From: Symbiopectobacterium purcellii
GTDB taxonomy: Bacteria > Pseudomonadota > Gammaproteobacteria > Enterobacterales > Enterobacteriaceae
NCBI RefSeq assembly: GCF_019797845.1
Contig: NZ_CP081864.1
Location: 4,092,001 to 4,156,000 of the forward strand
Direction: 5' to 3'
DNA length: 64,000 nucleotides
A model generated the notes under the pieces. It saw nothing but the letters and a program-made list of their open reading frames with translations. It was not told the origin of the DNA and made no database searches. The position numbers and the translations under genes are program-made. Positions 21,761 to 33,866 of this stretch are shown piece after piece. Each line of letters starts with the position of its first letter. Position 1 is the stretch's first letter.

Positions 21761-22618
21761 CTAAACCGTTTTAAACACTAAAAACATCAGGCAGGCAAAT
21801 ACCGGGATCGCCGCCGTCAGGCTATCGATGCGGTCAAGCACGCCGCCATGACCGGGAATCAGGTGGCTACTGTCTTTAATGCCAGCTTCCCGTTTAAACA
21901 TGCTTTCAGTCAAATCGCCCAGTACCGATGCCAGCGCCGCGATCACCGAACAGATGAGCAGCGTAAACGGCGCAACGCCCAACGGCGCATAAACACTAAA
22001 CAGCAGGGAGATAATCGCGGACGTGGCTAACCCACCGACAAAGCCCTCCCAGGTTTTACCCGGAGACACTTTGGGTGCCAGCTTATGCTTGCCAAACAGT
22101 TTGCCAAACATGTATGCACCGCTGTCTGCGCCCCATACCAGCAGCATCACGTAGAGCAGCCACCAGGCACCGAAGAAGGGATCGCTATCATAATGGTGCT
22201 GGCGTAACGCCACCATACCCCAGAAGAAAGGCACGATAGTCAACACGCCAAACAGCAGGCGCAACGCTTTGGAGCCGCGCCAAAATCCCGCAGAACCGGG
22301 ATAAGAGAGCACCAACAGCAAGGCGGCACACCACCACACCAGTGATACCCACAGCGAAACGCGAATAGGCAGCAGATGAACCGAATAATGATAGTTGGGC
22401 AAGGAAAGCGTCATCAACGCCAGCAGGGCGCCGCACAGAAAGGCAAGCGACAAACGCTGGGCAGAAGAACCTAACCCGGCAAATTGCCCCCACTCCCAGG
22501 CGGCCAGCATGCAAACGCCAAGCGTTACCAGTGCAAATCCCTTCGGTGGTAGCAGAAACAGAGCCGCAATCACCAACGGAATTAAAATCAAGGCAGTTAT
22601 CAATCGATACTTCAGCAC
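21761..22618 (-). CDS. cdsA: Phosphatidate cytidylyltransferase
   Basis: CdsA makes CDP-diacylglycerol from phosphatidate and CTP, the branch point of phospholipid synthesis. The 285-residue integral membrane protein has about eight membrane helices and the family signature near the C-terminus: SMFKREAGIKD followed by LIPGHGGVLDRIDS. It lies 9 bp after ispU and 13 bp before rseP, suggesting one transcript. Confidence 0.97.
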   Translation of the reverse strand: MLKYRLITALILIPLVIAALFLLPPKGFALVTLGVCMLAAWEWGQFAGLGSSAQRLSLAFLCGALLALMTLSLPNYHYSVHLLPIRVSLWVSLVWWCAALLLVLSYPGSAGFWRGSKALRLLFGVLTIVPFFWGMVALRQHHYDSDPFFGAWWLLYVMLLVWGADSGAYMFGKLFGKHKLAPKVSPGKTWEGFVGGLATSAIISLLFSVYAPLGVAPFTLLICSVIAALASVLGDLTESMFKREAGIKDSSHLIPGHGGVLDRIDSLTAAIPVFACLMFLVFKTV

Positions 22619-22627
22619 ACCGTCCCC

Positions 22628-23389
22628 CTATGATGCGTCAGCATCGGAAGGTGCAGTTCCACCGAAGCGCCGTTCGCGTTGCGCAAATGCATTCATCGCA
22701 CCTTCAAAATCGTGTTCATCGAAATCAGGCCAAAGGACATCGGTAAAGTAAAGCTCAGCATAAGCAATCTGCCACAGCAAAAAATTACTGATGCGGTGTT
22801 CTCCCCCCGTCCTGATAACCAAATCGACCGGTGTGTGATCGCTCAAACACAGGGCGTGGGATAAGGTATCTTCGTCGATCGCGTCCGGGCGGAGCGTGCC
22901 TTCCTGCACCTGCTCAGCCAATTGCCTGACGCCCTGAATAATATCCCAACGTCCGCCATAATTCGCGGCAATATTCAGTATTAACCCTGGATTATTTTTT
23001 GTCAGTGCTTCAGAGCGGCGAATGCGCTCTTGTAAACGCGGGCTGAAACGGCTGATATCACCGATGATACGCAATCTAACGCCATGTTTATGCAGGCTTT
23101 TGACTTCACTGTCCAGCGCGCGAACAAACAGTTCCATCAGCGCTTTCACTTCTTGCGCCGGACGGTTCCAGTTTTCGCTACTAAAGGCATATAAGGTCAA
23201 GGCATCCAGCCGATGGCTTACCGCAAAGCTCACAGCACGCCGCACCGCTTTCACACCAGCCTGATGGCCAAAAACGCGCAGTTTTCCACGGTTTTTCGCC
23301 CAACGGCCATTACCATCCATGATGATTGCAACATGCCTTGGCACGCTTTCGGGTGGCGTAATGGGTGTTTGTTGATTATCCGACGGCAT
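22628..23389 (-). CDS. ispU: Undecaprenyl diphosphate synthase
   Basis: IspU (UppS) is the cis-prenyltransferase that makes undecaprenyl diphosphate, the lipid carrier for peptidoglycan and O-antigen. The 253-residue protein has the catalytic MDGNGRWAK motif near residue 30, the [11 protein letters not shown] segment, and the [19 protein letters not shown] region. It opens the ispU-cdsA-rseP cluster. A terminator separates it from dxr upstream. Confidence 0.97.
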   Translation of the reverse strand: MPSDNQQTPITPPESVPRHVAIIMDGNGRWAKNRGKLRVFGHQAGVKAVRRAVSFAVSHRLDALTLYAFSSENWNRPAQEVKALMELFVRALDSEVKSLHKHGVRLRIIGDISRFSPRLQERIRRSEALTKNNPGLILNIAANYGGRWDIIQGVRQLAEQVQEGTLRPDAIDEDTLSHALCLSDHTPVDLVIRTGGEHRISNFLLWQIAYAELYFTDVLWPDFDEHDFEGAMNAFAQRERRFGGTAPSDADAS

Positions 23390-23451
23390 AACGCGAACTT
23401 AATTTCCTCAAGTAAGAAAACAATCCATCCCTAACATCAGACCCGTTAGCA

Positions 23452-23477
23452 CAAAAAAGCCGTGAACGAGCACGGCT
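23452..23477 (-). terminator. Rho-independent terminator after dxr
   Basis: On the minus strand AGCCGTG pairs with CACGGCT (23471-23477 with 23458-23464) and is followed by TTTTTTG. It lies between dxr and ispU, so ispU should have its own promoter in 23390-23450. Confidence 0.8.
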
Positions 23478-23593
23478 GTACGTCCTTCGCCAGCGTTTTC
23501 GCACTGACTTCGACGCGAATGGCGCAGACTATATCACCTTGATCCCGAATGAAAAAATTGTGCCGTGAGGATCGCGTTGGTCAGCGCACGTTG

Positions 23594-24787
23594 TCAGTGG
23601 AAACCGCGTAATGCCTGCCGGCCTTTCTCGCGAGCCCAACGGTCAATGGACAGGACATCGTCAACGGACTCTGGCTCGGCGCAGGAAAGCTGCTCCATCA
23701 CACGCTGATTCACTGACGCAATATCGGTGAAGCGAATCTCACCGTGCAAAAAGGCGTCAACGGCAATTTCATTGGCCCCATTCAGCGCGGTTGTTGCCGC
23801 CTGGCCCTGATTGCACGCAGCGATCGCCAACTGCAAGCAGGGATAACGCGTCATGTCCGGCTCGCTGAACGTGAGTGGGCCAAGACGCATAAAATCCAGC
23901 GGAGCCACGTTCGACACCACGCGCTGCGGATAGGCCATCGCATAGGCGATCGGCGTGCGCATATCCGGAGTGCCAAGTTGTGCCAAAACGCTGCCATCCC
24001 GATAGCGCACCATGGAGTGAATAACGGACTGCGGGTGGATGATCACTTCCATCTGCGCCGCTGAGGCATTAAACAACCAACGCGCCTCGATGTACTCCAG
24101 CCCCTTGTTCATCATGGTGGCCGAGTCCACGGAAATCTTGCGGCCCATGGACCAGTTGGGATGCGCACAGGCTTGATCGGGCGTCATCGCCGCCAATGCG
24201 GCCAGCGGTGTTTCTCGAAATGGGCCACCTGAACCGGTCAGGACAATACGCTCAACCCCATGTTCCGTTAGTGAAGCGTAACCCAATTGACGTTGAATGT
24301 GCTCAGGCAAACTCTGAAAAATGGCGTTATGTTCACTGTCTATCGGCAACAGTTGCGCACCGTATTGTGCAACAGCGTTCATAAACAGTCGGCCACAGGT
24401 AACCAAAGATTCTTTATTCGCCAACAGTACTTGCTTACCGGCTTTGATAGCCGCGAGGGTTGGCAATAATCCGGCAGCCCCCACGATGGCCGCCATCACC
24501 TGATCGACGCCATCAAGCGCAGCCAACTCACACGCTGCCTGCTCACCGGCCAGCACTTCGGTACGGCAGCCTGCGGCCATCAGCCGTTCACGCAACTGTG
24601 TTGCAGCCAGGGGATCGGACAGGGAGGCATAGGCAGGTTGGAATTGCAGGCATTGCGCCAGCATCACATCAACGTTTCGCCCAGCGGCCAGGGCAGTAAC
24701 GGCGAATTTATCCGGATTGGCTTTCACTACCGCCAGCGTACTAACGCCAATCGAACCGGTTGAACCGAGGATCGTCAGTTGCTTCAT
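23594..24787 (-). CDS. dxr: 1-deoxy-D-xylulose 5-phosphate reductoisomerase
   Basis: Dxr (IspC) converts DXP to MEP with NADPH in the non-mevalonate isoprenoid pathway and is the target of fosmidomycin. The 397-residue product begins with the NADPH-binding GSTGSIG motif (residues 8-14), has the metal-binding IDSEH and the flexible active-site segment around GPFRETPL, and a C-terminal helical domain. A terminator of its own lies downstream. Confidence 0.97.
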   Translation of the reverse strand: MKQLTILGSTGSIGVSTLAVVKANPDKFAVTALAAGRNVDVMLAQCLQFQPAYASLSDPLAATQLRERLMAAGCRTEVLAGEQAACELAALDGVDQVMAAIVGAAGLLPTLAAIKAGKQVLLANKESLVTCGRLFMNAVAQYGAQLLPIDSEHNAIFQSLPEHIQRQLGYASLTEHGVERIVLTGSGGPFRETPLAALAAMTPDQACAHPNWSMGRKISVDSATMMNKGLEYIEARWLFNASAAQMEVIIHPQSVIHSMVRYRDGSVLAQLGTPDMRTPIAYAMAYPQRVVSNVAPLDFMRLGPLTFSEPDMTRYPCLQLAIAACNQGQAATTALNGANEIAVDAFLHGEIRFTDIASVNQRVMEQLSCAEPESVDDVLSIDRWAREKGRQALRGFH

Positions 24788-24800
24788 GAAATTGCTCTAA

Positions 24801-24842
24801 AAAAATAAAGCGCCGCCAGTAGTATGCTGGCTGGCGCTTTTA
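24801..24842 (-). terminator. Rho-independent terminator between frr and dxr
   Basis: On the minus strand a long stem made by AAAGCGCCAGCCAG and CTGGCGGCGCTTT is followed by TATTTTTTT. It closes the frr transcript and overlaps the edge of the palindromic repeat that follows. Confidence 0.8.
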
Positions 24843-25019
24843 TACCCGTCATACTTCACGTTGCAGATGCGTTGGCTGCGCTCGCTCACTCGAATCACTT
24901 ACCTGAGTAAGCGCATCGGGATTGATGAATCTCATCCCTGAGATTCACTCTACGGGCCAGCGCAAACGCTGTTCAAAACGTTAACGTTTTGTCCTGCAAC
25001 GCGAATTATTTAGGGTATA
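24841..25019. repeat. Palindromic intergenic repeat, copy A
   Basis: A 179-bp element with imperfect 26-bp terminal inverted repeats: the left end TATACCCGTCATACTTCACG... and the right end, read on the other strand, TATACCCTAAATAATTCGCG..., both running into TTGCAG. It contains internal dyads (ATCACTTAC / GTAAG). Related copies are at 26678-26799 and 38849-38974. No coding capacity. It fits a non-autonomous, MITE-like or REP-like element. Confidence 0.75.
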
Positions 25020-25032
25020 GATTGGAAGCCGA

Positions 25033-25590
25033 TTAAAACTCCATCAGCTCATTTTCTTTTTCTGCCAGCGCGACATCAACTTTCTTGATGTAGGCATCAG
25101 TCAGTTTTTGCACCTCATCCTGCGCGCGGCGTTCTTCATCTTCACTGATCGCTTTATCTTTCAACAACGCTTTCAGCTTGTCGTTCGCATCACGGCGCAC
25201 GTTACGCACGGAGATACGCCCTTGTTCCGCTTCACCACGCACCACTTTGGTCAGGTCTTTGCGGCGTTCTTCCGTCAACGGAGGCAGGGGAACGCGGATT
25301 ACCGCGCCCGCAGAGGACGGGTTTAACCCCAGATCGGAGGCCATGATCGCTTTCTCAACGGCTGGGCCCAAGGTGCGGTCAAACACGGTAATCGCCAGCG
25401 TGCGAGTGTCTTCAACCACAATGTTAGCCACCTGGCGCAGCGGCGTGGCAGAACCGTAATATTCTACCTGGATGCCGTCCAGCAGGCTCGGTGAAGCGCG
25501 GCCAGTACGAACTCTGCTAATTTGGTGCTTGAACGCTTCTACACATTTTTCCATGCGTGTATCAGCATCTTTTCTGATGTCATTAATCAC
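25033..25590 (-). CDS. frr: Ribosome recycling factor
   Basis: Frr (RRF) splits the post-termination ribosome together with EF-G. The 185-residue product is the family length and matches throughout, with the three-helix bundle residues [16 protein letters not shown] near residue 30 and the C-terminal helix ending ENELMEF. It follows pyrH in the conserved rpsB-tsf-pyrH-frr order; the 223-bp gap to pyrH holds no gene. Confidence 0.98.
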   Translation of the reverse strand: MINDIRKDADTRMEKCVEAFKHQISRVRTGRASPSLLDGIQVEYYGSATPLRQVANIVVEDTRTLAITVFDRTLGPAVEKAIMASDLGLNPSSAGAVIRVPLPPLTEERRKDLTKVVRGEAEQGRISVRNVRRDANDKLKALLKDKAISEDEERRAQDEVQKLTDAYIKKVDVALAEKENELMEF

Positions 25591-25813
25591 GTTGCGGACC
25601 CTTGAATACTGGTTGCCAGACAGGTTATTTCCCTGCGCTTTATCATGAAAAAAACGCGCATGACAAAAGCAGACAGGGATGCATACAGCAAACCCGGTAA
25701 ATCATTGATGCTTGCGCCGGCGTGCCGACGCAGCGCGTTATCTATTGGTATTACGAAAATAAAGCAGTACCACCACGATCAGGATAGTACCTTATTTTTC
25801 ACTACACCCGTTA

Positions 25814-26539
25814 TTACTTCGTGATCAAGGTGCCTTCTTTTTCACCCATGACCACGCGGCGCAATGCACCGGGTTTGTTCATGTTGAAAACGCGGATCGG
25901 TAAATTATGATCGCGTGCCAGCGTAAAGGCGGCCAAATCCATCACTTTCAGTTCCCGTTCGAGAACATCCTGATAGGTTAGCGTTTCATGAAGCGTCGCG
26001 GTGGGATCTTTCACCGGATCCGCAGAAAAAACGCCATCCACTTTGGTGGCTTTTAGCACTACGTCAGCTTCAATCTCGATACCACGCAGGCAAGCGGCAG
26101 AATCGGTAGTGAAGAAGGGATTACCGGTACCGGCGGAGAAAATCACCACGCGGTTGTTGCGCAGCAGGCTGATAGCTTCGGCCCAGCTGTAATTGTCGCA
26201 CACGCCGTTGAGCGGAATGGCTGACATCAAGCGCGCGTTGACATAGGCACGGTGCAGCGCATCGCGCATTGCCAGGCCGTTCATGACGGTGGCCAACATC
26301 CCCATGTGATCGCCCACCACGCGATTCATACCGGCCTGTGCCAGACCGGCACCGCGGAACAGGTTGCCACCACCGATAACGACGCCGACCTGAATGCCCA
26401 GCTCAACCAGTTCTTTAATTTCCTGAGCCATGCGATCCAGAATGCTCGCATCGATACCAAAACCTTCGGCTCCTTGTAATGCTTCGCCACTCAGCTTAAG
26501 CAGGATACGTTGATATACGGGTTTTGCGTTGGTTGCCAT
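25814..26539 (-). CDS. pyrH: Uridylate kinase
   Basis: PyrH phosphorylates UMP to UDP for pyrimidine nucleotide synthesis. The 241-residue product has the amino-acid-kinase fold: the N-terminal KLSGEAL phosphate loop (near residue 13), [11 protein letters not shown], and the TDSAA(C)LRGIE region. The enzyme is hexameric, activated by GTP and inhibited by UTP (family knowledge). It lies in the conserved tsf-pyrH-frr order. Confidence 0.98.
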   Translation of the reverse strand: MATNAKPVYQRILLKLSGEALQGAEGFGIDASILDRMAQEIKELVELGIQVGVVIGGGNLFRGAGLAQAGMNRVVGDHMGMLATVMNGLAMRDALHRAYVNARLMSAIPLNGVCDNYSWAEAISLLRNNRVVIFSAGTGNPFFTTDSAACLRGIEIEADVVLKATKVDGVFSADPVKDPTATLHETLTYQDVLERELKVMDLAAFTLARDHNLPIRVFNMNKPGALRRVVMGEKEGTLITK

Positions 26540-26677
26540 GGTGTTATTGTCCTAACGGGCTATCATCATAATGGGAATGTGATTACTGTCACGCCTTAGT
26601 GCTTCATACCGCGCGCGTCATTAAACCGACGCATAAATGCGCAGTGGCAGTAAAACGTGTTGAAAATTTTGGCTGGA

Positions 26678-26799
26678 TATACCCAACTTCATGTCACTTT
26701 CCCGTGGGTAGCCCACGTGGACAGTGTGCGTCAGTGTACTCGCAAATGCGCCGAGAGAACCTCACTAACGCCGCGGTACATGAAGTATGACGGGTATAA
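26678..26799. repeat. Palindromic intergenic repeat, copy C (diverged)
   Basis: A 122-bp element starting TATACCCAACTTCATGT and ending with the inverse of TATACCCGTCATACTTCATGT, so the ends form an imperfect terminal inverted repeat of about 20 bp matching those of copies A and B. The interior differs from the other two and contains its own short dyads (CCCGTGGG, CCACGTGG). It sits directly before the tsf terminator. Confidence 0.65.
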
Positions 26800-26830
26800 A
26801 AAGGAACCACCAACTGGCGGCTCCTTTTTT
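26797..26830 (-). terminator. Rho-independent terminator of rpsB-tsf
   Basis: On the minus strand AAAGGAGCCGCC pairs with GGTGGTTCCTTT around AGTT and runs into T residues. It lies just after the tsf stop codon. Confidence 0.85.
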
Positions 26831-26835
26831 GCATC

Positions 26836-27693
26836 TTAAGACTGCTTGCTCATCGCGGCGACTTCGGCAGCGAAGTCAACTTCCGCTTTCTCAATGCCTT
26901 CACCCACTTCGAAACGGATGAAGCTGATGACGTCAGCTTTGTGCTCTTTCAGCAGATCGCCAACAGTTTTGTTGGGATCCATCACGAAGTGTTGACCGGT
27001 CAGAGAGATTTCGCCGGTGAATTTACGCATACGGCCTTCGACCATTTTTTCTGCGATTTCACGCGGTTTGCCAGATTGCATGGCAATGTCCAACTGGATC
27101 TGGTGCTCACGCGCAACCACATCTGCCGGAACGTCTTCAGCTTTCACATACTCAGGTTTGCTGGCAGCGATGTGCATTGCAACGTGCTTAACCAGTTCTT
27201 CGTCAGCGCCGGTAGCGGCAACCAATACGCCAATGCGTGCGCCGTGCAGGTAAGCACCCAGCACGTCACCTTCCTGAATAGCGATACGACGAATATTGAT
27301 GTTCTCACCAATTTTCGCGACCAGCGTAGTACGCTGTTCTTCGAATTTCGCCTTCAGAACGTCAACGTCAGTGATGCGTTCGTTCAATGCAGCGGTTGCA
27401 ACTTCTTCGCCGAAGGCTTTGAAGCCAGCATCTTTAGCAACGAAGTCAGTTTCGCAGTTCAGTTCGACGATAACGCCATATTTGCCGTCAGCCGCGATCT
27501 TGGTCAGAATCACACCTTCAGCAGCAACACGGCCTGCTTTTTTCGCAGCTTTAGCCTGGCCAGACTTACGCATGTTATCGATAGCAAGTTCGATATCACC
27601 GTTAGCTTCTACCAGCGCTTTCTTGCATTCCATCATGCCATCGCCAGTACGCTCGCGCAGTTCTTTTACCAGGGCAGCGGTAATTTCAGCCAT
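26836..27693 (-). CDS. tsf: Translation elongation factor Ts
   Basis: EF-Ts is the nucleotide exchange factor of EF-Tu. The 285-residue product has the N-terminal UBA-like domain with the family signature [16 protein letters not shown] and the TDFVAKD motif at about residue 80 that contacts EF-Tu. It is cotranscribed with rpsB across a 110-bp gap that contains a hairpin. Confidence 0.98.
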   Translation of the reverse strand: MAEITAALVKELRERTGDGMMECKKALVEANGDIELAIDNMRKSGQAKAAKKAGRVAAEGVILTKIAADGKYGVIVELNCETDFVAKDAGFKAFGEEVATAALNERITDVDVLKAKFEEQRTTLVAKIGENINIRRIAIQEGDVLGAYLHGARIGVLVAATGADEELVKHVAMHIAASKPEYVKAEDVPADVVAREHQIQLDIAMQSGKPREIAEKMVEGRMRKFTGEISLTGQHFVMDPNKTVGDLLKEHKADVISFIRFEVGEGIEKAEVDFAAEVAAMSKQS

Positions 27694-27727
27694 TATCTTT
27701 TCCTCGGGTTATCTCGTGGGAGATAAG

Positions 27728-27753
27728 TAAAAGGGGGCCATTAAGGCCCCCTA
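27728..27753 (-). terminator. Intercistronic hairpin between rpsB and tsf
   Basis: On the minus strand GGGGGCC (27745-27751) pairs with GGCCCCC (27733-27739), followed by TTTTACTT. This is a strong terminator-like stem inside a conserved operon, consistent with partial termination that sets the rpsB to tsf ratio. Confidence 0.7.
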
Positions 27754-27803
27754 ACCAACATATTCAATACCTGGTTAATAAGGGCTCGACGGAGCCAGTC
27801 TTA

Positions 27804-28751
<948 letters not shown>

Positions 28752-28902
28752 CTTTTGTTGCGCCCTTTACCCGATTTTCTCCTGATGCACCGCCATTGGA
28801 TCCAAATGGGGATTTGGCACCATCCGTCAGGGCTGATAACATAAGTGGTTAGTGAGTAACCTTAAATTCGTCGACTGCTTCGACACCTGCGGACAATTTT
28901 GC

Positions 28903-29697
28903 ATGGCTATATCAATAAAAACCCCTGAAGACATCGAGAAAATGCGCGTTGCTGGCCGCCTGGCGGCGGAAGTGCTGGAAATCATCGAACCGTATGTGGT
29001 TCCCGGTGTCAGCACTGGCGAGCTCGATCGCATCTGCCACGACCATATTACCAACAAGCAGCAGGCCATTTCTGCCAGCCTTGGTTATCACGGCTTCCCA
29101 AAATCGGTGTGTATCTCTATCAACGAAGTGGTGTGCCACGGCATTCCCAGCGATGAGCGTCTGCTGAAAGACGGTGATATCGTCAATATCGACGTCACGG
29201 TCATCAAGGACGGCTTCCACGGTGATACCTCCAAGATGTTTATCGCCGGTACACCCACCATTCTGGGAGAACGCCTGTGCCGTATCACACAGGAAAGCCT
29301 CTATCTGGCGCTGAAAATGGTCAAGCCGGGCATCCGACTGCGTGCCTTGGGTAAAGCCATCCAGGTATTCGCTGAAAGCAATGATTTCTCCGTCGTGCGT
29401 GAATATTGCGGCCACGGCATTGGTCGCGGTTTCCATGAGGAACCCCAGGTGCTGCATTACGATGCCGATGACGGCGGCGTAGTGCTGCAAGCGGGCATGG
29501 CATTCACCATTGAGCCGATGCTTAACGCGGGCGATTTCCGTATCCGCACCATGAAAGACGGTTGGACGGTAAAAACCAAAGATCGCAGCTTGTCGGCGCA
29601 ATACGAGCATACTATTGTGGTAACCGAAAACGGTTGCGAAATTATGACGCTGCGGGAAGATGACACCATCCCTAACATCATTTCGCACCCGGCATAA
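28903..29697 (+). CDS. map: Type I methionine aminopeptidase
   Basis: Map removes the initiator methionine from nascent proteins. The start at 28903 (MAISIKTPEDIEKMR) gives 264 residues, as in E. coli; the frame is open upstream to a GTG at 28852, but those 17 residues are not family-like. No strong Shine-Dalgarno is visible. The metal-binding residues are in NIDVTV and HGDTSKMF (two Asp), HGIGRGFHEEP (His), TIEPM (Glu) and the C-terminal EHTIVV (Glu). It is divergent from rpsB. Confidence 0.97.
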   Translation: MAISIKTPEDIEKMRVAGRLAAEVLEIIEPYVVPGVSTGELDRICHDHITNKQQAISASLGYHGFPKSVCISINEVVCHGIPSDERLLKDGDIVNIDVTVIKDGFHGDTSKMFIAGTPTILGERLCRITQESLYLALKMVKPGIRLRALGKAIQVFAESNDFSVVREYCGHGIGRGFHEEPQVLHYDADDGGVVLQAGMAFTIEPMLNAGDFRIRTMKDGWTVKTKDRSLSAQYEHTIVVTENGCEIMTLREDDTIPNIISHPA

Positions 29698-29702
29698 TGG
29701 TG

Positions 29703-29769
29703 CGCCAGCCCGACGGGTATCTTTCGGCGGCGGCCAGGGATACCGTTAACAGGGCTGGCGTCTCTTTTA
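29703..29769 (+). terminator. Terminator-like stem after map
   Basis: CGCCAGCCC (29703-29711) pairs with GGGCTGGCG (29752-29760), followed by TCTCTTTT. The loop is long and may fold further, so the structure is less certain than the others. Confidence 0.6.
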
Positions 29770-29806
29770 TGGCGTTTGCCAGGCAACGCTTAAGGGCTGT
29801 GAATTT

Positions 29807-32488
29807 ATGAATGACAACAACGCATCTCACTCCGCCGACGTGTTCACCGCTGACATACAGCCCCCCGCCTCCCCATTAACCTACAGCGACAGCGAATTGG
29901 ATTGTGCCGCGCTGAAACTGTCTATGGAGCGTTTTCAGACGTGGTTGAACGCTGAATTTCGCGCCGGGGTAGCCGCCGAAACGCTGATTACCGCCAGAAC
30001 CTTTTTTATCGATCATCTGCTGCAACGTCTGTGGGCGTTTTACGGTTTCGAATCTGCCGCACAAACGGCACTGGTGGCCGTGGGTGGATACGGGCGCGGC
30101 GAATTGCACCCGCTGTCGGATATTGATGTGCTGGTGCTTAGCGGGCAATCACTCACCCCCCATCAATCTCAACAAGTGGGCGCGTTTATCACGCTGCTGT
30201 GGGACCTCAAGCTTGAAGTCGGTCATAGCGTGCGCACGCTGGATGAGTGCCTGCAAGAAGGCAGAGCGGATATTTCCGTTGCGACAAACCTTATCGAATC
30301 GCGGCTGATCTGCGGCGATGTAGCGCTGTTCCTCTCCCTGCAAAAACAGATTTTTAGCGAGGACTTTTGGCCCTCCTCAGCCTTTTTCCCGGCAAAAATC
30401 ACCGAACAACAAGAGCTGCATCAGCGCTACCACAGCACCAGCTACAACCTTGAACCGGATATAAAAAGTAGCCCGGGTGGGCTGCGCGATATTCACACCT
30501 TGCTCTGGGTTGCTCGACGCCATTTTGGTGCCACCTCGCTCAACGAAATGGTCGGTTTTGGTTTTCTTACCGAAGCCGAACGCAACGAGCTCAATGAATG
30601 TCAGAGCTTCCTGTGGCGCATTCGCTTTGCCTTGCACCTGATTCTGTCGCGTTATGACAACCGCCTGCTGTTTGATCGCCAGCTCAACGTGGCACAGTTG
30701 CTGAATTACCGTGGCGAGGGTAATGCACCGGTTGAGCACATGATGAAAGATTTCTATCGCGCGACGCGCCGCGTCAGCGAGCTTAATCATATGCTGCTGC
30801 AACTGTTCGATGAGGCCATCCTGGCGCTGGATGCCAGTGAAAAGCCACGCGCCATCGATGACGAATTCCAACTGCGTGGCAACCTGATCGATCTGCGTGA
30901 TGAAACCCTGTTCATGCACAAGCCGGAAGCCATTATGCGCATGTTTAGTACCATGGTGCGCAACGATGAGATCACCGGTATCTATTCCACCACGCTGCGC
31001 CAATTGCGCCATGCGCGGCGCCATTTGGCACAACCGCTGTGCACCATTCCTGAAGCGCGGCACCTTTTTATGGCGATTCTGCGCCATCCACACGCGGTAA
31101 ACCGTGCCCTGCTGCCGATGCATCGCCATAGCGTGTTGGAAGCCTATACGCCGCTATGGAGCAATATCGTTGGGCAGATGCAGTTCGATCTGTTTCATGC
31201 CTATACCGTGGATGAGCATACGCTGCGCGTGCTGCTCAAACTGGAAAGTTTTGCCGACGAAGAGACGCGTGCGCAGCATCCGTTGTGCGTGGAGCTGTAC
31301 CCGCGCCTGCCTCAGCCGGAATTGCTGCTGCTTGCGGCGCTGTTTCATGACATTGCCAAAGGGCGCGGCGGCGACCACTCGGAGCTGGGAGCGCAAGATG
31401 TCATTGAGTTTGCCGCACTGCACCAGCTCAATTCACGCGAAGCGCAACTGGTTGCCTGGCTGGTGCGCTGCCACCTGCTGATGTCGGTTACCGCGCAGCG
31501 TCGTGACATTCAGGATCCGGCGGTTATCCAGCAATTCGCCGCTGAAGTGAAAAGCGAAACCCGCCTGCGCTATCTGGTCAGCCTCACGGTTGCCGATATC
31601 TGTGCGACCAATGAAACCTTGTGGAACAGTTGGAAACAGAGCCTGCTGCGCGAGCTCTATTTCGCCACCGAGAAACAGTTGCGTCGCGGGATGCAAAATA
31701 CACCGGATGTGCGCGATCGTGTACGCCATCATCGTCTCCAGGCCTTGGCGCTGCTGCGCATGGACAATATCGATGAAGAGGCGCTGCACCCTATCTGGAG
31801 CCGCTGCCGCGCAGATTATTTTCTGCGTCATTCACCGAACCAGCTTGCCTGGCATGCTCGCCATCTGGTTGAGCACGATTTACATCAGCCGTTGGTGCTT
31901 ATCAGCCATCAGGCCAGCCGCGGCGGAACAGAAATTTTTATCTGGAGTCCAGACCGCCCTTACCTGTTCGCCGCCGTGGCTGGCGAACTCGACCGTCGCA
32001 ACCTGAGCGTACATGATGCGCAAATATTCACCAGCCGCGACGGCATGGCGATGGACACCTTTATCGTACTGGAGCCTGACGGCAGCCCGGTCGCACCGGA
32101 TCGCCACGAATTTATTCGCCAGGCGCTGGTTCAGGCCCTCACGCAGCGCGATTACCAACATCCTCGCCCGCGCCGCGCCTCCTCCAAATTGCGCCATTTC
32201 AGTGTGCCCACGGAAATCAGCTTCCTGCCGACACATACGGACAGACGCAGCTACATGGAGTTGAGTGCACTCGATCAGCCGGGTCTGCTGGCTCGTCTGG
32301 GCAAAGTGTTCGCCGACCTCAACGTGTCGTTGCACGGTGCGCGCATTTCCACGATTGGCGAGCGGGTAGAAGACCTTTTTATCCTTGCAGACAAAGACAG
32401 ACGCGCATTATCTCCGGAATTGCGCCTTATCTTGCAACAACGGTTGACAGAAGCCCTCGACCCAAACGATAAAGTAACCCTGAATTAA
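29807..32488 (+). CDS. glnD: Bifunctional uridylyltransferase/uridylyl-removing enzyme GlnD
   Basis: GlnD is the primary nitrogen sensor: it adds UMP to PII proteins when glutamine is low and removes it when glutamine is high. The 893-residue product has a nucleotidyltransferase domain with [19 protein letters not shown] starting near residue 93, an HD phosphohydrolase domain ([15 protein letters not shown] at about 514-515), and two C-terminal ACT domains (about 710-790 and 815-893) that bind glutamine. It is the family's full length. Confidence 0.98.
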   Translation: MNDNNASHSADVFTADIQPPASPLTYSDSELDCAALKLSMERFQTWLNAEFRAGVAAETLITARTFFIDHLLQRLWAFYGFESAAQTALVAVGGYGRGELHPLSDIDVLVLSGQSLTPHQSQQVGAFITLLWDLKLEVGHSVRTLDECLQEGRADISVATNLIESRLICGDVALFLSLQKQIFSEDFWPSSAFFPAKITEQQELHQRYHSTSYNLEPDIKSSPGGLRDIHTLLWVARRHFGATSLNEMVGFGFLTEAERNELNECQSFLWRIRFALHLILSRYDNRLLFDRQLNVAQLLNYRGEGNAPVEHMMKDFYRATRRVSELNHMLLQLFDEAILALDASEKPRAIDDEFQLRGNLIDLRDETLFMHKPEAIMRMFSTMVRNDEITGIYSTTLRQLRHARRHLAQPLCTIPEARHLFMAILRHPHAVNRALLPMHRHSVLEAYTPLWSNIVGQMQFDLFHAYTVDEHTLRVLLKLESFADEETRAQHPLCVELYPRLPQPELLLLAALFHDIAKGRGGDHSELGAQDVIEFAALHQLNSREAQLVAWLVRCHLLMSVTAQRRDIQDPAVIQQFAAEVKSETRLRYLVSLTVADICATNETLWNSWKQSLLRELYFATEKQLRRGMQNTPDVRDRVRHHRLQALALLRMDNIDEEALHPIWSRCRADYFLRHSPNQLAWHARHLVEHDLHQPLVLISHQASRGGTEIFIWSPDRPYLFAAVAGELDRRNLSVHDAQIFTSRDGMAMDTFIVLEPDGSPVAPDRHEFIRQALVQALTQRDYQHPRPRRASSKLRHFSVPTEISFLPTHTDRRSYMELSALDQPGLLARLGKVFADLNVSLHGARISTIGERVEDLFILADKDRRALSPELRLILQQRLTEALDPNDKVTLN

Positions 32489-32520
32489 CCATTGACTGAC
32501 AGCACAGAAAGAGAAACAGG

Positions 32521-33345
32521 ATGCATCAATTACAAAACGTTATCGAAACCGCCTTTGAACGCCGTGCCGACATTACGCCGACCTCCGTGGACAGCGTAAC
32601 CCGTGAAGCCGTTAATCAGGTTATTGGCTTATTGGACAGCGGCGCACTGCGCGTGGCGGAAAAAATCAATGGCGAGTGGGTAACGCACCAATGGTTGAAA
32701 AAAGCGGTGCTGCTCTCTTTCCGTATTAATGACAACCAACTGATGGAAGGTACGGAAACCCGCTACTACGACAAAGTGCCGATGAAATTCGCCGGTTACG
32801 ATGAAGCGCGCTTCCAACGTGAAGGTTTCCGCGTAGTGCCTCCGGCCAGCGTGCGTCAGGGCGCATTTATCGCCCGCAACACGGTGCTGATGCCCTCTTA
32901 TGTCAACATCGGTGCTTACGTTGACGAAGGTACTATGGTTGATACCTGGGCGACCGTCGGCTCTTGCGCACAGATCGGGAAAAACGTCCACCTGTCCGGC
33001 GGCGTCGGCATCGGTGGCGTACTGGAGCCGTTGCAGGCTAACCCGACCATCATCGAAGACAACTGCTTTATCGGCGCACGCTCTGAAGTGGTAGAAGGCG
33101 TGATCGTGGAAGAAGGCGCAGTTATCTCTATGGGCGTGTTTATCGGCCAAAGCACTAAAATCTACGATCGCGAAACCGGTGAAGTGCATTACGGTCGCGT
33201 ACCGGCAGGCTCCGTCGTTGTTTCCGGCAACCTGCCGTCGAAAGATGGCAGCTACAGCCTGTACTGCGCCGTGATCGTGAAAAAAGTGGATGCGAAAACC
33301 CGCGGTAAAGTGGGTATCAATGAACTGCTTCGCACCATCGACTAA
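32521..33345 (+). CDS. dapD: 2,3,4,5-tetrahydropyridine-2,6-dicarboxylate N-succinyltransferase
   Basis: DapD succinylates tetrahydrodipicolinate in the lysine/meso-diaminopimelate pathway. The 274-residue protein is the family's exact length, with a left-handed beta-helix of hexapeptide repeats across the middle (residues about 110-220; [13 protein letters not shown] onward) and a C-terminal substrate-binding strand. It lies 32 bp after glnD with an AGAGAAACAGG Shine-Dalgarno and is followed by a terminator. Confidence 0.98.
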   Translation: MHQLQNVIETAFERRADITPTSVDSVTREAVNQVIGLLDSGALRVAEKINGEWVTHQWLKKAVLLSFRINDNQLMEGTETRYYDKVPMKFAGYDEARFQREGFRVVPPASVRQGAFIARNTVLMPSYVNIGAYVDEGTMVDTWATVGSCAQIGKNVHLSGGVGIGGVLEPLQANPTIIEDNCFIGARSEVVEGVIVEEGAVISMGVFIGQSTKIYDRETGEVHYGRVPAGSVVVSGNLPSKDGSYSLYCAVIVKKVDAKTRGKVGINELLRTID

Positions 33346-33352
33346 ACTGAAC

Positions 33353-33376
33353 AAGGCGGGTATTACCCGCCTTTTC
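33353..33376 (+). terminator. Rho-independent terminator after dapD
   Basis: AAGGCGGG (33353-33360) with CCCGCCTT (33366-33373), loop TATTA, then TTTC. Confidence 0.85.
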
Positions 33377-33402
33377 TTTATCACTCCCCAAAAGGTGGCG
33401 CC

Positions 33403-33792
33403 ATGTATGACAATCTAAAAAGCCTGGGTATCTCCCATCCCGATGAAATTGATCGCTATAGCCTGCGCCAGGAGGCCAGCAACGACATCCTGAAAATCTA
33501 TTTTCGTAAGGATAAAGGGGAGTTTTTCGCCAAAAGCGTAAAATTTAAATATCCGCGTCAGCGTAAAACCATCGTTGCGGATAACAGTGGACAAGGCTTT
33601 AAAGAGATCAATGAGATCAGCCCCAATCTGCGCTATGTCATTGATGAGCTGGACCAGATTTGCCAACGCGATCAGGTGGAAGTCGATCTGAAACGTAAAA
33701 TTCTTGATGACTTGCGTCATCTGGAAAGCGTGGTAGCGAACAAGATTAATGAGATCGAATCCGATCTGGAGAAGCTGACCAAAGGGCGTTAA
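33403..33792 (+). CDS. yaeH: DUF3461 family protein YaeH
   Basis: A 129-residue protein matching YaeH (E. coli 128) throughout, starting [25 protein letters not shown]. The C-terminal third is charged and helical. The function is unknown. It follows dapD, as in E. coli, after a terminator and a Shine-Dalgarno AAAAGGTGG. Confidence 0.93.
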   Translation: MYDNLKSLGISHPDEIDRYSLRQEASNDILKIYFRKDKGEFFAKSVKFKYPRQRKTIVADNSGQGFKEINEISPNLRYVIDELDQICQRDQVEVDLKRKILDDLRHLESVVANKINEIESDLEKLTKGR

Positions 33793-33817
33793 TACGATGA
33801 GCCGCTAACGGCATGAT

Positions 33818-33845
33818 AAAACGGAGCGTCATCGCTCCGTTTTTT
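33818..33845. terminator. Bidirectional terminator between yaeH and yqcA
   Basis: AAAACGGAGCG (33818-33828) pairs with CGCTCCGTTTT (33833-33843) around TCAT. A- and T-runs flank both sides, so it can serve yaeH (plus) and yqcA (minus). Confidence 0.85.
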
Positions 33846-33866
33846 AACCACGTTGATTCAACAGGC